From Bacteroidaceae bacterium (GTDB lineage Bacteria; Bacteroidota; Bacteroidia; Bacteroidales; Bacteroidaceae): a stretch of DNA of 34,344 bases. Location: NCBI GenBank assembly GCA_017651505.1, contig JAGCCV010000052.1, forward strand, positions 1 through 34,344. The letters are read 5' to 3'. Shown in pieces: positions 22,398 through 32,809 of this stretch. Each line of letters begins with the position of its first letter. Positions within the stretch are counted from its first letter, which is position 1. The notes beneath the pieces were generated by a model, which was not told the DNA's origin, made no database searches, and worked only from the letters and a program-made list of their open reading frames with translations. The position numbers were made by a program, and so were the translations under genes.

Positions 22398-23441
22398 CTA
22401 GTTGTTTTCGGGACGCAGCTGGCGAACCACCTCGGCAGTGCGCCACATCTCAGAGTCGTGCAAAGCAGCCAGCTCCTTCTCCAAGCCTACACGGTAGTCG
22501 GGCTTTGAGTTGGCATCGATAGAAATCTGAGCCTCGTGGCCACACTTCACGCTGGCATACAGCTTCTCCACTACAGGCTTGATAGCATCGTGGAACGGAC
22601 CCATCCAGTCCAACGCGCCACGCTGAGCAGTGGTAGAGCAGTTGGCATACATCCAGTCCATACCCTTTTGAGCAAACAAAGGCATCAGTGACTGAGTCAG
22701 TTCCTCAACGGTTTCGTTGAAAGCCTCTGAAGGAGAGTGACCGTTCTCACGCAACACCTCGTACTGAGCCAGGAGCAAGCCCTGGATGGCACCCATCAGT
22801 GAGCCACGCTCGCCGGTAAGGTCAGAGGTTGCCTCACGCTGGAAGGTTGTCTCGAACAGATAACCAGAACCAATACCGATACCCAGTGCCAATGTGCGGT
22901 CAAGTGCCTTGCCTGTAGCATCCTGATATACTGCATATGATGAGTTCAAGCCACGACCCTCGAGGAACATGGTACGCAGGGAGGTACCAGAACCCTTAGG
23001 AGCCACCATAATCACGTCGATATCTTTCTGAGGAACACAACCGGTGCGGTCGTTCCAAGTAATAGCAAAGCCATGAGAGAAATACAGCGCATTGCCTGGC
23101 TGCAAGCACTTCTTCAGGGTTGGCCATACTGACATTACAGCTGCATCTGAGAGCAGGCACATCACGATAGTACCCTTGGTAGCAGCCTCTTCGATAGAGA
23201 AAAGGGTCTCACCTGGTACCCAACCATCAGCAATAGCCTTCTCAAAAGTCTTGCCCTGACGCTGACCTACGATGACATTAAAACCATTGTCACGCAGGTT
23301 GCATGCCTGACCAGGACCCTGCACACCATAACCAATAACAGCAATAGTTTCATCTTTCAATACCTCACGAGCCTTCTCCAATGGAAACTCTTCACGTGTC
23401 ATCACCTCTTCGATGACACCGCCAAAATTCATTTTTGCCAT
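22398..23441 (-). CDS. ilvC: Ketol-acid reductoisomerase
   Basis: 347 aa from ATG 23441 (MAKMNFGG); Met4 is an alternative. The Rossmann loop is GYGVQGPGQ and the cofactor loop GQRQGKTFEKA. Metal and substrate residues are in EATSDLTGERGSL and the C-terminal ETVEELTQ and CSTTAQRG stretches. IlvC isomerises and reduces 2-acetolactate or 2-aceto-2-hydroxybutyrate, the second step of valine/isoleucine synthesis. It is the last gene of the ilv operon; a terminator follows. Confidence 0.95.
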   Translation of the reverse strand: MAKMNFGGVIEEVMTREEFPLEKAREVLKDETIAVIGYGVQGPGQACNLRDNGFNVIVGQRQGKTFEKAIADGWVPGETLFSIEEAATKGTIVMCLLSDAAVMSVWPTLKKCLQPGNALYFSHGFAITWNDRTGCVPQKDIDVIMVAPKGSGTSLRTMFLEGRGLNSSYAVYQDATGKALDRTLALGIGIGSGYLFETTFQREATSDLTGERGSLMGAIQGLLLAQYEVLRENGHSPSEAFNETVEELTQSLMPLFAQKGMDWMYANCSTTAQRGALDWMGPFHDAIKPVVEKLYASVKCGHEAQISIDANSKPDYRVGLEKELAALHDSEMWRTAEVVRQLRPENN

Positions 23442-23454
23442 TTTCTTTCTTGTA

Positions 23455-24210
23455 TTAATTAAGTTTATCAAATATCACTTTTGACCGACAAACTACCTCT
23501 TGTCGGTTCTTCTTTACTTCCACATCATAGTGACCATCATCCACCTTATCCATATAAAAAGCCATGTTGTCGGTGGACATGGTTTCAGCCACGTATGCCA
23601 TTTCAAACCTGCGCACCCGCTGTTCCCTGAAAGCATTGACAGGAAACAGGTCGAGGATATGTTCAATATAACGGATACTGTTTACATGACCGTTGATATC
23701 CATGTCACTATACTTCACAGGCAACTCCTCTATGGGTTCAAGACTGCTCACCTTGATACGTGAAGGTTTCTCAATAGGACATTCTTTATCGCAGATATAG
23801 CCAGCAATATCTCCTTCATGAACAGCCATCAAATCAACAGGCTTGCGGGTATCGGTGTTTATCATCGCCCATACCGAGCGGGCGTAAGCCACAGGCTTCC
23901 CTTCCTTATCAAGCACGGCGAAGTTACGGTCGGTGAACAGGCGATACACATTCTCCACCCATGTCTCAATGGTGAATGGTTCATATTGAAAAGGCAGGTC
24001 GGTTAGCATCTCCAGGGCCAGCCTTGACAGCACCCATGTATAATGCTCCTTATTCAGCCGGTCGATGCCAAAGCCCCTGTCGTGAGAATGGAAGCCCGCC
24101 ACATTCAGCAAATGGTTACCCAGCACACCAATGGTCAGGTGGCCCGTATAATCTACATGAAACGGCTCGGCAACAAACTGATAAGTTCCTATCTTAGCCA
24201 ATTCGCTCAT
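23455..24210 (-). CDS. Acyl-ACP thioesterase (FatA/B-like)
   Basis: 251 aa, two hotdog domains. The first includes DYTGHLTIGVLGNHLLN and SRLALEML; the second has VKYSDMDINGHVNSIRYIEHILD, matching the catalytic Asp/Asn/His segment of acyl-ACP thioesterases. It releases fatty acids from acyl carrier protein in the cytoplasm. It lies inside the ilv operon: its start overlaps the end of ilvN by four bases and its stop is 13 bases before ilvC. A role in branched-chain acyl supply or release is inferred from that position only. Confidence 0.9.
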   Translation of the reverse strand: MSELAKIGTYQFVAEPFHVDYTGHLTIGVLGNHLLNVAGFHSHDRGFGIDRLNKEHYTWVLSRLALEMLTDLPFQYEPFTIETWVENVYRLFTDRNFAVLDKEGKPVAYARSVWAMINTDTRKPVDLMAVHEGDIAGYICDKECPIEKPSRIKVSSLEPIEELPVKYSDMDINGHVNSIRYIEHILDLFPVNAFREQRVRRFEMAYVAETMSTDNMAFYMDKVDDGHYDVEVKKNRQEVVCRSKVIFDKLN

Positions 24211-24758
24211 AGTCCCCTCTGCTCATATTTTTTGCCACGCTTCTCCAAGTATTCATCCACCCTTTCAAAGCTACTCTTGGTTACCACCACGCGACCTGAT
24301 CTTACGAACTGCAAGACACAGCCCAATTTCATCAGTTGCCCGTTCATGGCTGTAATCTCCGAACTAATATTATCGTGTACCACCACGGCATAGGTAGTAT
24401 TAACTTCCACGATACGAGCGCCAAACTTACGTATTACACACCCCACTTCAGCATTTGCCTCCAACACATGTGTCTTCAGCTTATACAGCGCAATCTCATG
24501 CTGGAACACCTCATCATCCGTATAATACTGTGTCTGTACCACATCTATCTTCTTACTGATTTGCTTTGCCAACTTCTCCATCGTGTCTGGATCGGCCCAT
24601 GCAGTGATGGTATATTTATGTACCCCAGGGATAGACGAAGCCGAAACATTCAAGCTCTCAATATTGATTTGCCTACGTGTAAAGACAGCAGTCACTTGGT
24701 TCAGCACACCTGCCACATTTTCAGAGTGTACAATTATCGTATATAATTTCTGTTCCAT
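24207..24758 (-). CDS. ilvN: Acetolactate synthase small (regulatory) subunit
   Basis: 183 aa. The N-terminal ACT domain is clear: YTIIVHSENVAGVLNQVTAVF, then RRQINIESLNVS. Such domains bind valine and mediate feedback inhibition of the catalytic subunit. The C-terminal half (EVNTTYAVVVHDNISSEITA) is the conserved small-subunit region. It sits 2 bases after ilvB and overlaps the thioesterase, so production is coupled. Confidence 0.94.
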   Translation of the reverse strand: MEQKLYTIIVHSENVAGVLNQVTAVFTRRQINIESLNVSASSIPGVHKYTITAWADPDTMEKLAKQISKKIDVVQTQYYTDDEVFQHEIALYKLKTHVLEANAEVGCVIRKFGARIVEVNTTYAVVVHDNISSEITAMNGQLMKLGCVLQFVRSGRVVVTKSSFERVDEYLEKRGKKYEQRGL

Positions 24759-24760
24759 AC

Positions 24761-26461
24761 TTATTCTGTTTCAAGCATTATTTCACTGATGGCACTTCCC
24801 GGAGGAGTCATTGGCAACACGTTCTCTTCTTCCGTCACCACTGCTTCCAAAATGAATGGGCCATCGGTAGTGAGCATCTGATTCACAGCGTCGGTCAAAT
24901 CCTCACGCTTCATCACCCGGAGAGCAGGAATACCGTATGCCTCGGCTATCTTCATATAGTCAGGGTTCATCATGTGTGTGAACGAGTAGCGACGGTTGAA
25001 GAACAATTCCTGCCACTGACGCACGTTGCCCAAGAAATGATTATTCAAGATAACCACCTTCACAGGACACTTATGCTCCATGATGGTGCCCAGTTCCTCA
25101 ATGGTCATCTGAATGCCACCATCACCAACGAAGAGGCACACCGTCCTGCCAGGCGCTCCAAAGGTAGCACCTATGGCAGCAGGCAGACCAAAGCCCATGG
25201 TACCTAAGCCACCAGACGTCACCATACTGCGCTTATTGAGCAGGTGGAAATAGCGCGCCGAAGTCAACTGGTTCTGTCCTACGTCAGTCACCAAGATACC
25301 CTCATGCTTCGTAGCTTCTGCCACAGCATGCACCACCTCGCCATAGCTCAGTGTCTCTGTCTTTGGGTGCAACTCGTTGTCAATCACCTTTTCATACTCC
25401 AGTTTCTCGTAGGTAGTAAAGCTGTCACACCACTTCGCATGTTTGGCAGGCTTCAGTTTCTCAGCCACCACGCGCAAGGTCACCTTGCAGTCGCCTAAGA
25501 CAGCCACATCCACCTTAACGTTCTTGTTGATCTCAGCAGGGTCGATATCGAAGTGAATGATTTTCGCCTGTTTTGCATAGTTAGGCAGATAGCCCGTAAC
25601 ACGGTCGCTGAAGCGCATACCCACCGCAATCAGCACATCGCACTTGTTCGTATTCACATTTGGTCCTATATTGCCATGCATGCCCAGCATACCCTTGTTC
25701 AGCGGATGATTATAAGGCAATGCGGAAAGTCCCAACATCGTGGTTCCGCAAGGGATATCGGCCTTCTCGATGAAATCAATCAATTCCTGGTGTGCATTAC
25801 CCAGTTCCACACCCTGTCCCACCAACATAAAGGGGCGTTTGGCGTTGTTAATCAACTCTACTGCCTGCTCTACCGATGCCATATCGGTATCGGGTACAGG
25901 GTCGTAACTGCGTATATAATCCACCTCTGCCGGCTCATATTCTATCATTTGTGTCTGTGCACTCTTGGGAAAGTCGAGTACCACAGGACCAGGTCGGCCG
26001 CTCTTGGCGATATAGAAAGCACGTGCCACCGCTTGCGCAATGTCGTTGGCATCGCGAATCATGTAGCTCCACTTAGAAATAGGTTGCGTCAAGCCCACCC
26101 AATCGACCTCCTGAAAAGCGTCGGTACCCAAGGCACCCACACCCACCTGTCCGGCTATTACCACAATAGGCGTACTGTCAATCATCGCGTCAGCGATGCC
26201 AGTAACGGTATTGGTAGCCCCCGGGCCACTGGTCACAAGACAGACACCCACTTCACCAGACACCCTGGCAAAGCCTTCTGCTGCATGAGCAGCACCTTGT
26301 TCATGTCTCACCAGTATATGGTTAAGCTTTCCCAAGTGGTCATACAAGGCATCATACACAGGCATGATACTACCACCCGGATAGCCGAATATGGTCTTCA
26401 CTCCCTGATGCTCCAGTGCTCTCATCAACGCTTCCGATCCAGATATCTTTTCCTTAGTCAT
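24761..26461 (-). CDS. ilvB: Acetolactate synthase large (catalytic) subunit
   Basis: 566 aa, ThDP enzyme. The catalytic Glu54 is in VRHEQGAAHAAEG. The ThDP-Mg motif is GDGGIQMTIEELGTIMEH ending in VVILNN, and GPGATNTVTGIADA and GLGTMGFGLPAAIGA are standard acetohydroxyacid synthase segments. It joins two pyruvates or pyruvate with 2-oxobutyrate. It lies in the operon ilvD-ilvB-ilvN-thioesterase-ilvC. Confidence 0.96.
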   Translation of the reverse strand: MTKEKISGSEALMRALEHQGVKTIFGYPGGSIMPVYDALYDHLGKLNHILVRHEQGAAHAAEGFARVSGEVGVCLVTSGPGATNTVTGIADAMIDSTPIVVIAGQVGVGALGTDAFQEVDWVGLTQPISKWSYMIRDANDIAQAVARAFYIAKSGRPGPVVLDFPKSAQTQMIEYEPAEVDYIRSYDPVPDTDMASVEQAVELINNAKRPFMLVGQGVELGNAHQELIDFIEKADIPCGTTMLGLSALPYNHPLNKGMLGMHGNIGPNVNTNKCDVLIAVGMRFSDRVTGYLPNYAKQAKIIHFDIDPAEINKNVKVDVAVLGDCKVTLRVVAEKLKPAKHAKWCDSFTTYEKLEYEKVIDNELHPKTETLSYGEVVHAVAEATKHEGILVTDVGQNQLTSARYFHLLNKRSMVTSGGLGTMGFGLPAAIGATFGAPGRTVCLFVGDGGIQMTIEELGTIMEHKCPVKVVILNNHFLGNVRQWQELFFNRRYSFTHMMNPDYMKIAEAYGIPALRVMKREDLTDAVNQMLTTDGPFILEAVVTEEENVLPMTPPGSAISEIMLETE

Positions 26462-26490
26462 AGCTTACAATTTGAATTAATCATTCTTCA

Positions 26491-28302
26491 TTATTCATCC
26501 TTAATGATCCTCACCGCTCCCTTATCAGCCGAACTAACCATAGAAGCATACGCCTGCAGGCTCTTCGGCACCTGACGGCAGCGGGTAAGAGGTTGCATAG
26601 GTCTTGCAGCCAGTTCCTCATCACTGAGCACCACGTTGATGCTACGGCGAGGAATGTCTATCTCGATGATGTCACCATCCTTGATTTTGCCAATGTTACC
26701 GCCAGCCGCAGCCTCAGGAGAGATGTGTCCGATGCTCAGGCCAGAAGTACCACCGCTGAAACGACCATCGGTAATCAGCGCACACGCCTTACCCAAGTGA
26801 CGACTCTTAATATAAGAGGTAGGATACAACATCTCCTGCATGCCAGGGCCACCTTTCGGTCCTTCATGGGTGATGACCACCACATCGCCGGCATTGACAC
26901 GGTTCTCGTCGAGAATGCCATCGCAAGCCGCATCTTGTGAATCAAACACACGAGCCGGTCCGCTGAAATGGAAGAGGCTCTCATCCACACCTGCGGTCTT
27001 GATGACACAGCCATCCTGAGCTATATTACCCTTCAGTACAGCCAATCCGCCATCCTTAGTATAGGCATGTTCCAAATCACGGATGCATCCATTGGTACGG
27101 TCGGCATCAAACTCCTTGTAATAGGTCTCTTGTGAACCCATCACATTACTGAAGCGGTTGGCTGGAGCACTAAGATAGATATTCTTAGCCTCTTCGCTCA
27201 CCTGCTGGGTTTCTATGGTATATTTATCGATTTCCTCTGCCAATGACATGCCATCAACACGTTTCAACGAAGTATCCACCAGTCCGCCTTTCGCCAACTG
27301 CTGCATGATGGCCACGATGCCTCCGGCACGGTTTACATCCTGCACATGATACTTGTTGGTATTAGGAGCCACCTTGCAAAGACAAGGCACCTTACGACTC
27401 AGCATATCGATGTCGTCCATATTGAAATCCACACCCGCCTCATGAGCCACAGCCAACAGGTGCAACACAGTATTGGTGGAGCCACCCATAGCGATGTCGA
27501 GCGACATGGCATTGAGGAATGCCTGACGGGTAGTGATGCTACGAGGCAGCACGCTCTCGTCACCCTCCTCATAATATTTATAGGTGTTCTTTACAATCAG
27601 TTTCGCAGCCTGCTGCATCAGTCGCTTACGATTAGCATGGGTAGCCAGCACGGTTCCATTACCAGGCAAAGCCAGACCGATAGCCTCTGTCAGACAGTTC
27701 ATGGAATTTGCGGTAAACATGCCAGAACAGCATCCGCAACCAGGGCAACCCACTTGCTCAATCTCTGCCAAGTCGGCATCGCTCACCGTCTTATCAGCAC
27801 CTTTGACCATCAAGTCAACCAAATCCACCTGCTCGTTACGGTAGTTGCCAGCCTCCATCGGGCCACCCGACACGAAAACAGCAGGGATGTTCAGTCTCAT
27901 GGCAGCCATCAGCATACCTGGCGTTATCTTGTCGCAGTTGCTGATACACACCATGGCGTCAGCCTTGTGGGCATTCACCATATATTCCACACTATCGGCA
28001 ATAATATCCCTTGAAGGCAACGAATAAAGCATGCCATCATGTCCCATGGCGATGCCATCGTCGATGGCGATAGTATTGAACTCAGCCGCAAAGCATCCCA
28101 ATTTCTCAATCTCTTGCTTTACCAACTGACCAGCCTCATGCAGGTGCACATGTCCAGGCACAAACTGAGTAAAAGAGTTGACTACTGCAATGATGGGCTT
28201 GCCCAACTGTTCTTTTTTCATGCCGTTAGCTACCCATAGGGCCCTGGCTCCAGCCATGCGTCTGCCTTGCGTACTGAACGAACTTCTTAACTGATGTTTC
28301 AT
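26491..28302 (-). CDS. ilvD: Dihydroxy-acid dehydratase
   Basis: 603 aa from ATG 28302 ([12 protein letters not shown]); a start three codons upstream is possible. [13 protein letters not shown] and [17 protein letters not shown] carry the iron-sulfur cysteines of the IlvD/Edd family, and [21 protein letters not shown] is the C-terminal signature. It dehydrates dihydroxyacids to 2-oxo acids, the third branched-chain step. It is the first gene of the ilv operon and has a clear promoter. Confidence 0.96.
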   Translation of the reverse strand: MKHQLRSSFSTQGRRMAGARALWVANGMKKEQLGKPIIAVVNSFTQFVPGHVHLHEAGQLVKQEIEKLGCFAAEFNTIAIDDGIAMGHDGMLYSLPSRDIIADSVEYMVNAHKADAMVCISNCDKITPGMLMAAMRLNIPAVFVSGGPMEAGNYRNEQVDLVDLMVKGADKTVSDADLAEIEQVGCPGCGCCSGMFTANSMNCLTEAIGLALPGNGTVLATHANRKRLMQQAAKLIVKNTYKYYEEGDESVLPRSITTRQAFLNAMSLDIAMGGSTNTVLHLLAVAHEAGVDFNMDDIDMLSRKVPCLCKVAPNTNKYHVQDVNRAGGIVAIMQQLAKGGLVDTSLKRVDGMSLAEEIDKYTIETQQVSEEAKNIYLSAPANRFSNVMGSQETYYKEFDADRTNGCIRDLEHAYTKDGGLAVLKGNIAQDGCVIKTAGVDESLFHFSGPARVFDSQDAACDGILDENRVNAGDVVVITHEGPKGGPGMQEMLYPTSYIKSRHLGKACALITDGRFSGGTSGLSIGHISPEAAAGGNIGKIKDGDIIEIDIPRRSINVVLSDEELAARPMQPLTRCRQVPKSLQAYASMVSSADKGAVRIIKDE

Positions 28303-28330
28303 CTTTATCAATCTATATAGTATTAAGTTG

Positions 28331-28362
28331 CAAAATAACTACTTTTTTTACTATTTGCCAAA
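28331..28362 (-). promoter_or_regulatory. ilv operon promoter (Bacteroidota type)
   Basis: On the minus strand: TTTG (complement of 28359-28362), a 20-base spacer, then TTATTTTG (complement of 28331-28338), one mismatch from TAnnTTTG. The leader to the ilvD ATG is only about 25 bases, so there is no room for a leader-peptide attenuator. Confidence 0.75.
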
Positions 28363-28483
28363 CGAATTTAAGAAAATGTTGTCAAGATGTAATTATTAAT
28401 AACAATTCACCAGCAAACCATCTGCGAGCCTTCTCACAACCATTTGCTCTCCTCCCGCCTCGCAAAAAAAAGCACGCTGAGAC

Positions 28484-28515
28484 TTGGAAGACTTCCTAAA
28501 AAAGTACTACCTTTA
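28484..28515 (+). promoter_or_regulatory. nth promoter (Bacteroidota type)
   Basis: TTG at 28484-28486 and TACCTTTA at 28508-28515 with a 21-base spacer. The nth ATG is at 28538. The stretch between this and the ilv promoter shows nothing else. Confidence 0.65.
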
Positions 28516-28537
28516 CAAGCAAAATCAAATACTTGTA

Positions 28538-29176
28538 ATGACAAAAAAAGAAAGATATGGGGGAATCATCGGATGGTTCCGAGAGAATATGCCTATTGCA
28601 GAGACAGAGCTGCATTACGAGAATCCGTTTCAGTTGCTGGTGGCGGTTATCTTGAGTGCCCAATGCACCGACAAGCGAGTGAACCTGATTTCCCCAGCCT
28701 TGTTTGAAGCCTACCCCACTCCCGAGGTGATGGCAGTATCAACGCCCGAGGCAGTATATGAATATGTGAAGAGTGTATCTTATCCCAACAGCAAAGCCAA
28801 GCACCTGGTGGCAACGGCACAGATGCTGGTAAAGGACTTTGGTGGCGAGGTACCCGCCGAGATGGATGATTTGGTGAAGCTGCCGGGCGTGGGCAGAAAG
28901 ACAGCCAATGTGATGCTCAGTGTTGTGTGGGGCAAGGCCACCATGGCGGTAGATACACATGTTTTCCGTGTGAGCCACCGATTAGGATTGGTATCTGAAA
29001 GCTGCAATACCCCGCTTAAGGTTGAGTTGGAGCTGGTGAAGCACATTGCCGATGAAGACATCCCCAAAGCCCACCACTGGCTGTTGCTGCATGGCAGGTA
29101 CATCTGCCAGTCGAGGACACCGCATTGCGAGAAGTGTGGCTTGCAGCCGTGGTGCAAACATTTTATGGGCAAATAA
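28538..29176 (+). CDS. nth: Endonuclease III (DNA glycosylase/AP lyase)
   Basis: 212 aa from ATG 28538. The helix-hairpin-helix [10 protein letters not shown] holds catalytic Lys121, and [14 protein letters not shown] holds Asp139. The C-terminal CX6CX2CX5C ([17 protein letters not shown]) binds the [4Fe-4S] cluster. It removes oxidised pyrimidines from DNA and cleaves the abasic site. The frame extends upstream past the promoter, so this start is preferred. Confidence 0.96.
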   Translation: MTKKERYGGIIGWFRENMPIAETELHYENPFQLLVAVILSAQCTDKRVNLISPALFEAYPTPEVMAVSTPEAVYEYVKSVSYPNSKAKHLVATAQMLVKDFGGEVPAEMDDLVKLPGVGRKTANVMLSVVWGKATMAVDTHVFRVSHRLGLVSESCNTPLKVELELVKHIADEDIPKAHHWLLLHGRYICQSRTPHCEKCGLQPWCKHFMGK

Positions 29177-29200
29177 GTATGGAATTAGAGAAAGATTTTG

Positions 29201-29208
29201 TATCTTTG
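29201..29208 (+). promoter_or_regulatory. pgk promoter -7 box
   Basis: A perfect TATCTTTG, followed by the GCGACTCAAAA context often seen at such promoters. No good -33 TTTG lies 20 bases upstream. It starts 25 bases after the nth stop and 53 bases before the pgk ATG. Confidence 0.65.
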
Positions 29209-29253
29209 CGACTCAAAAGAAGTATATTTCAAACTTTTTATATAAAAAGAACT

Positions 29254-30525
29254 ATGACAATTGATCAATTTAATTTTGCCGGTAAGAAGGCAATCGTACG
29301 CGTGGACTTCAACGTGCCACTCGATGAAAATGGTAATGTAACTGATAAGACCCGTATCATGGGTGCGCTGCCAACCTTGAAAAAGGTTCTGGCTGACGGT
29401 GGTGCTGTCATCATGATGAGCCACATGGGCAAACCAAAAGGCAAGGTAAATCCTAAGATGTCGCTGAGCCAGATTGTCAAGCCTGTATCTGAGGCTTTGG
29501 GCGTAGAGGTGAAGTTTGCTCCTGACTGCGCTAATGCGACTGCAGAGGCAGAGGCATTGAAGCCAGGTGAGGCACTGCTGCTGGAGAACCTGCGTTTCTA
29601 TCCCGAAGAGGAAGGTAAGCCTGTAGGCGTTGAGAAGGGTACTCCTGAGTATGACGAGGCTAAGAAGGCTATGAAGAAGAGCCAGAAGGAATTCGCCAAG
29701 AAGTTGGCTTCTTATGCTGACGCTTATGTGATGGATGCATTTGGTACCGCTCACCGCAAGCACGCTTCTACCGCTGTCATCGACGAGTTCTTCGATGCAG
29801 ATCACCGCATGTTAGGTTACCTGATGGAGAAGGAAGTACAGGCAGTTGACAACGTACTCTCTAACATCAAGCGTCCGTTCGTAGCCATCATGGGTGGTTC
29901 AAAGGTGTCTTCTAAGATTGGTATCATCGAGAACCTGCTCGGTAAGGTGGACAAGCTCATCCTTTGCGGTGGTATGACTTATACTTTCGCCAAGGCTCAC
30001 GACGGCGAGATTGGCGACTCAATCGTTGAGCTCGACAAGCTGGATGTAGCATTAGGCGTTGAGGAACTGGCAAAGAAGAACGGAGTTGAGTTGGTACTTG
30101 GCTCAGACTGCAACGCAACCAATGGTCTTGACTTTGGTACTATGTCGCTGAAGCCAGGTGCAGAAATCATTACCTGCCCTGCCAACAAGGTGCCTGCAGG
30201 CTTCGAAGGTGTTGACGCCGGTCCTGCCAGCCAGGAAGATTTCCGTAATGCTATCAAGGGTGCAAAGACCATTCTGTGGAACGGTCCTGCCGGTGTATTC
30301 GAGTGCGACGCATTCACTGCTGGTAGCCGTGCTATCGGTGAGGCTATTGCTGAAGCAACCGCAGAGGGCGCTTTCTCACTGATTGGTGGTGGCGACTCTG
30401 TAGCATGCGTCAACAAGTTCGGTTTGGCCGACAAGGTAAGCTATATCTCAACTGGTGGCGGTGCACTGCTGGAAGCCATCGAAGGTAAAGTACTTCCAGG
30501 TGTAGCAGCTATCAAGGGTGAGTAA
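29254..30525 (+). CDS. pgk: Phosphoglycerate kinase
   Basis: 423 aa from ATG 29254 ([19 protein letters not shown]); the open frame upstream overlaps nth and the promoter and is not used. [13 protein letters not shown] is the substrate signature. [21 protein letters not shown], the hinge and the nucleotide site ([20 protein letters not shown]) are all present. It makes ATP from 1,3-bisphosphoglycerate. At 423 aa it is slightly longer than usual owing to an insert after the LRFYPEE segment. A terminator follows. Confidence 0.96.
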   Translation: MTIDQFNFAGKKAIVRVDFNVPLDENGNVTDKTRIMGALPTLKKVLADGGAVIMMSHMGKPKGKVNPKMSLSQIVKPVSEALGVEVKFAPDCANATAEAEALKPGEALLLENLRFYPEEEGKPVGVEKGTPEYDEAKKAMKKSQKEFAKKLASYADAYVMDAFGTAHRKHASTAVIDEFFDADHRMLGYLMEKEVQAVDNVLSNIKRPFVAIMGGSKVSSKIGIIENLLGKVDKLILCGGMTYTFAKAHDGEIGDSIVELDKLDVALGVEELAKKNGVELVLGSDCNATNGLDFGTMSLKPGAEIITCPANKVPAGFEGVDAGPASQEDFRNAIKGAKTILWNGPAGVFECDAFTAGSRAIGEAIAEATAEGAFSLIGGGDSVACVNKFGLADKVSYISTGGGALLEAIEGKVLPGVAAIKGE

Positions 30526-30543
30526 TCACATATTTTAGCCTTA

Positions 30544-30599
30544 TTATCAAAGAGGCGGCTCAATAATTATATCAATTTTGGGCCGCCTTTTCTTTGATA
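30544..30599 (+). terminator. Terminator of pgk
   Basis: Stem AGGCGGC (30553-30559) / GCCGCCT (30582-30588), followed by TTT. A flanking outer stem TATCAAAG / CTTTGATA extends it on both sides. It lies between pgk and the TPR gene. Confidence 0.85.
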
Positions 30600-30634
30600 T
30601 AAGCATAGATTCAAATAAGATATTAATAACCAAA

Positions 30635-32809
30635 ATGAGATTGGAAGAAATACAGGAACAGTACAAGCAGGTATTAGGACTGTTAAAAGAGCACAGACTA
30701 AAGGAAGCATTTGAACTGATGCAAACGATGGCACAGGCTTGCGGCAACTATCCTTTGCTACAAGAGTTGGAGGGTATGCAGACCGCATATGGCTACATGT
30801 TACATTACATGCAGCAAGGGATGAACGACCCAGAGCGCGAGAAACTGTATCATAGTTTGCTGACACAGGCCTTTAACCTGGCCGACCAATTGCATCTTAC
30901 CCTGCAAGAAGACCTGTCTTCCCAATACTACTTCACCTTACGTAAACAGCTGAAGCATCAGTCATCCAACTTGCCCAAGCTGCTCAGTACGTTAGAGTCT
31001 TTCGCCGACTGCCTCAGTCTGTACGAGTTGCTACACGACGAACAAAAGTTGCAACAAGACATGAAAGTGCACGAGGATGCCCTCGGTGACCTGTTCAGAC
31101 AGACTTGGGTTAATAGTCGATGGACCAACTCCGAGCGAGACACTGCCTATAAATTCCTCTCGTCTGAGCTGATTACTGCCAACGACCTTTCCCTTTTCGT
31201 GAGTGCCGTGACCCTGAGCCTCATGACTTGTTTTGACGAAGAGAAGATGCTCTGGCTCATTGAAGCCTTCTACCACAAAGATGCCAACGTAAAAGTACGT
31301 GCATGGGTGGGGTTTCTGGTGGTGGCTCATCTGCAAAGCGAACGTATAGCACTCTACCCAGGAATTCAAGCCCGTCTCAGCTTGATTCAGGAAGAACAAC
31401 CTTCTTTCGACAGCGACCTCAATGCGATGTATATCCAACTGCTAAGAAGTCAAGACACAGAGCGCATCAATAAGACTATGAACGAAGAGATTGTACCAGA
31501 GGTGATGAAGAACATCCAAAACCGGAAGCAGAAACCATTGGATGAGAATGACGTAGAGATGAATCCGGAATGGATTTTCGACCTGGATGCGAAGCTGAGC
31601 AACAAAATGATGAAGTTAGGCGAACTCCAACAGGAAGGAGGAGATATCAATATGGGCATGTTCTCAATGATGAAGCGCTTTCCTTTCTTCGAACATATCC
31701 AGAACTGGTTCTACCCCTACGAGCCAAAGCATACCGAGGTCATCAAGGCGATGGGCACCACCCCCGAGAAAGAGAAAAAAGTGGGCATACTGCTCATGCA
31801 TTTAGGCATGCTTTGCGACAGCGACCGCTACTCTACTGTGTTCATGATGAGTCAGATGAATGATGAGCAGCGCCAAATTGTATTCAGTCATTTATCGCCT
31901 AATGACATAGGGGATTTGACGGAAGAAGAGGACAATGAATTATATAACTATGCACAAATGCCAGCCACCATAGGCAAATACTACATCCAAGACCTATATC
32001 GCTTCTTTAAGCTCTATCCGTTGAAGAATCAGTTCCACGACATCTTCAAGGACACCCTCATGCTGCATGAGAATCCTGTCCTGAAACCACTGATATATCA
32101 GGCTGAATACCTACGACAAGTGGCCGATTTTCTTTTCAAGACAGATAATTTTGAGATGGCATTGGACATCTACGATGAGCTGGAGCAATTGAAAGTCGTG
32201 GACAAAGATGTGCTACAGCGCATTGGGTATTGCCATGAACGTATCAACAGAGACTACACTTCAGCTGCATTTTACTATCTACAGGCAAACGACATAGCCC
32301 CAGGCAGTACTTGGACCCTACGACGACTGGCCACATGCTATCGGCACAAGAGACTTTTTGATAAAGCGAAAAACTGCTATCAAGAACTGATGATGTTAGA
32401 ACCTGAAAACCTCTCCTATTCTTATAATATAGGTACTTGCCTTATTGAGTTGGGTGAGTATGATGAGGCGTTGCAGTGTTTTTACAAGATGGATTTAGCA
32501 GAGGAAGATAACATCAAAGCTTGGAGAGGCATTGTTTGGTGCTGTTTCCGCAGTGGCAAATTAGAGAAGGCCCAACAATACTGTACTAAAATCATCAACC
32601 TGCAACCAGATGCCAACGATTGGCTGAATGCAGGTCATGTAGCATGGTGCCTTGGTAATTTGCCTCAAGCAGTGGAGTATTACCAACAAGGAGCAAAAGC
32701 AGCGACTTCGCCTCTCGCTTTCCGCAAATTACTGCTGCAAGATGCGCAACTGCTGCAACAGAAAGGGATTTCCAAGACAGACTTTTTCCTGATGCTGGAA
32801 CTGATTTAG
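30635..32809 (+). CDS. Large tetratricopeptide-repeat protein
   Basis: 724 aa from ATG 30635 (MRLEEIQEQYKQVL); an earlier in-frame ATG lies inside the terminator. There is no signal peptide or membrane segment. The N-terminal 500 residues are helical and unrecognised. The C-terminal part (about 515-715) has TPR-like pairs such as FEMALDIYDELEQL, TSAAFYYLQANDIAPG, FDKAKNCYQELMMLEPEN, YDEALQCFYKMDLAEE and LPQAVEYYQQGAKAA. TPRs bind proteins; the partner is not indicated. Its stop codon overlaps that of maf on the other strand. Confidence 0.85.
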   Translation: MRLEEIQEQYKQVLGLLKEHRLKEAFELMQTMAQACGNYPLLQELEGMQTAYGYMLHYMQQGMNDPEREKLYHSLLTQAFNLADQLHLTLQEDLSSQYYFTLRKQLKHQSSNLPKLLSTLESFADCLSLYELLHDEQKLQQDMKVHEDALGDLFRQTWVNSRWTNSERDTAYKFLSSELITANDLSLFVSAVTLSLMTCFDEEKMLWLIEAFYHKDANVKVRAWVGFLVVAHLQSERIALYPGIQARLSLIQEEQPSFDSDLNAMYIQLLRSQDTERINKTMNEEIVPEVMKNIQNRKQKPLDENDVEMNPEWIFDLDAKLSNKMMKLGELQQEGGDINMGMFSMMKRFPFFEHIQNWFYPYEPKHTEVIKAMGTTPEKEKKVGILLMHLGMLCDSDRYSTVFMMSQMNDEQRQIVFSHLSPNDIGDLTEEEDNELYNYAQMPATIGKYYIQDLYRFFKLYPLKNQFHDIFKDTLMLHENPVLKPLIYQAEYLRQVADFLFKTDNFEMALDIYDELEQLKVVDKDVLQRIGYCHERINRDYTSAAFYYLQANDIAPGSTWTLRRLATCYRHKRLFDKAKNCYQELMMLEPENLSYSYNIGTCLIELGEYDEALQCFYKMDLAEEDNIKAWRGIVWCCFRSGKLEKAQQYCTKIINLQPDANDWLNAGHVAWCLGNLPQAVEYYQQGAKAATSPLAFRKLLLQDAQLLQQKGISKTDFFLMLELI

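Noticed and set aside
25553..26575. Long antisense frame of 340 codons opposite ilvB
   Set aside because: The His/Cys/Ser-rich translation is typical of a shadow of a conserved gene; ilvB on the minus strand explains the region. The same applies to 19405-20235 (opposite larE) and 7677-8348 (opposite pfkA).
32806..32809. Overlap of the stop codons of the TPR gene and maf
   Set aside because: Convergent genes with touching stops are common in compact genomes; no further signal is present.
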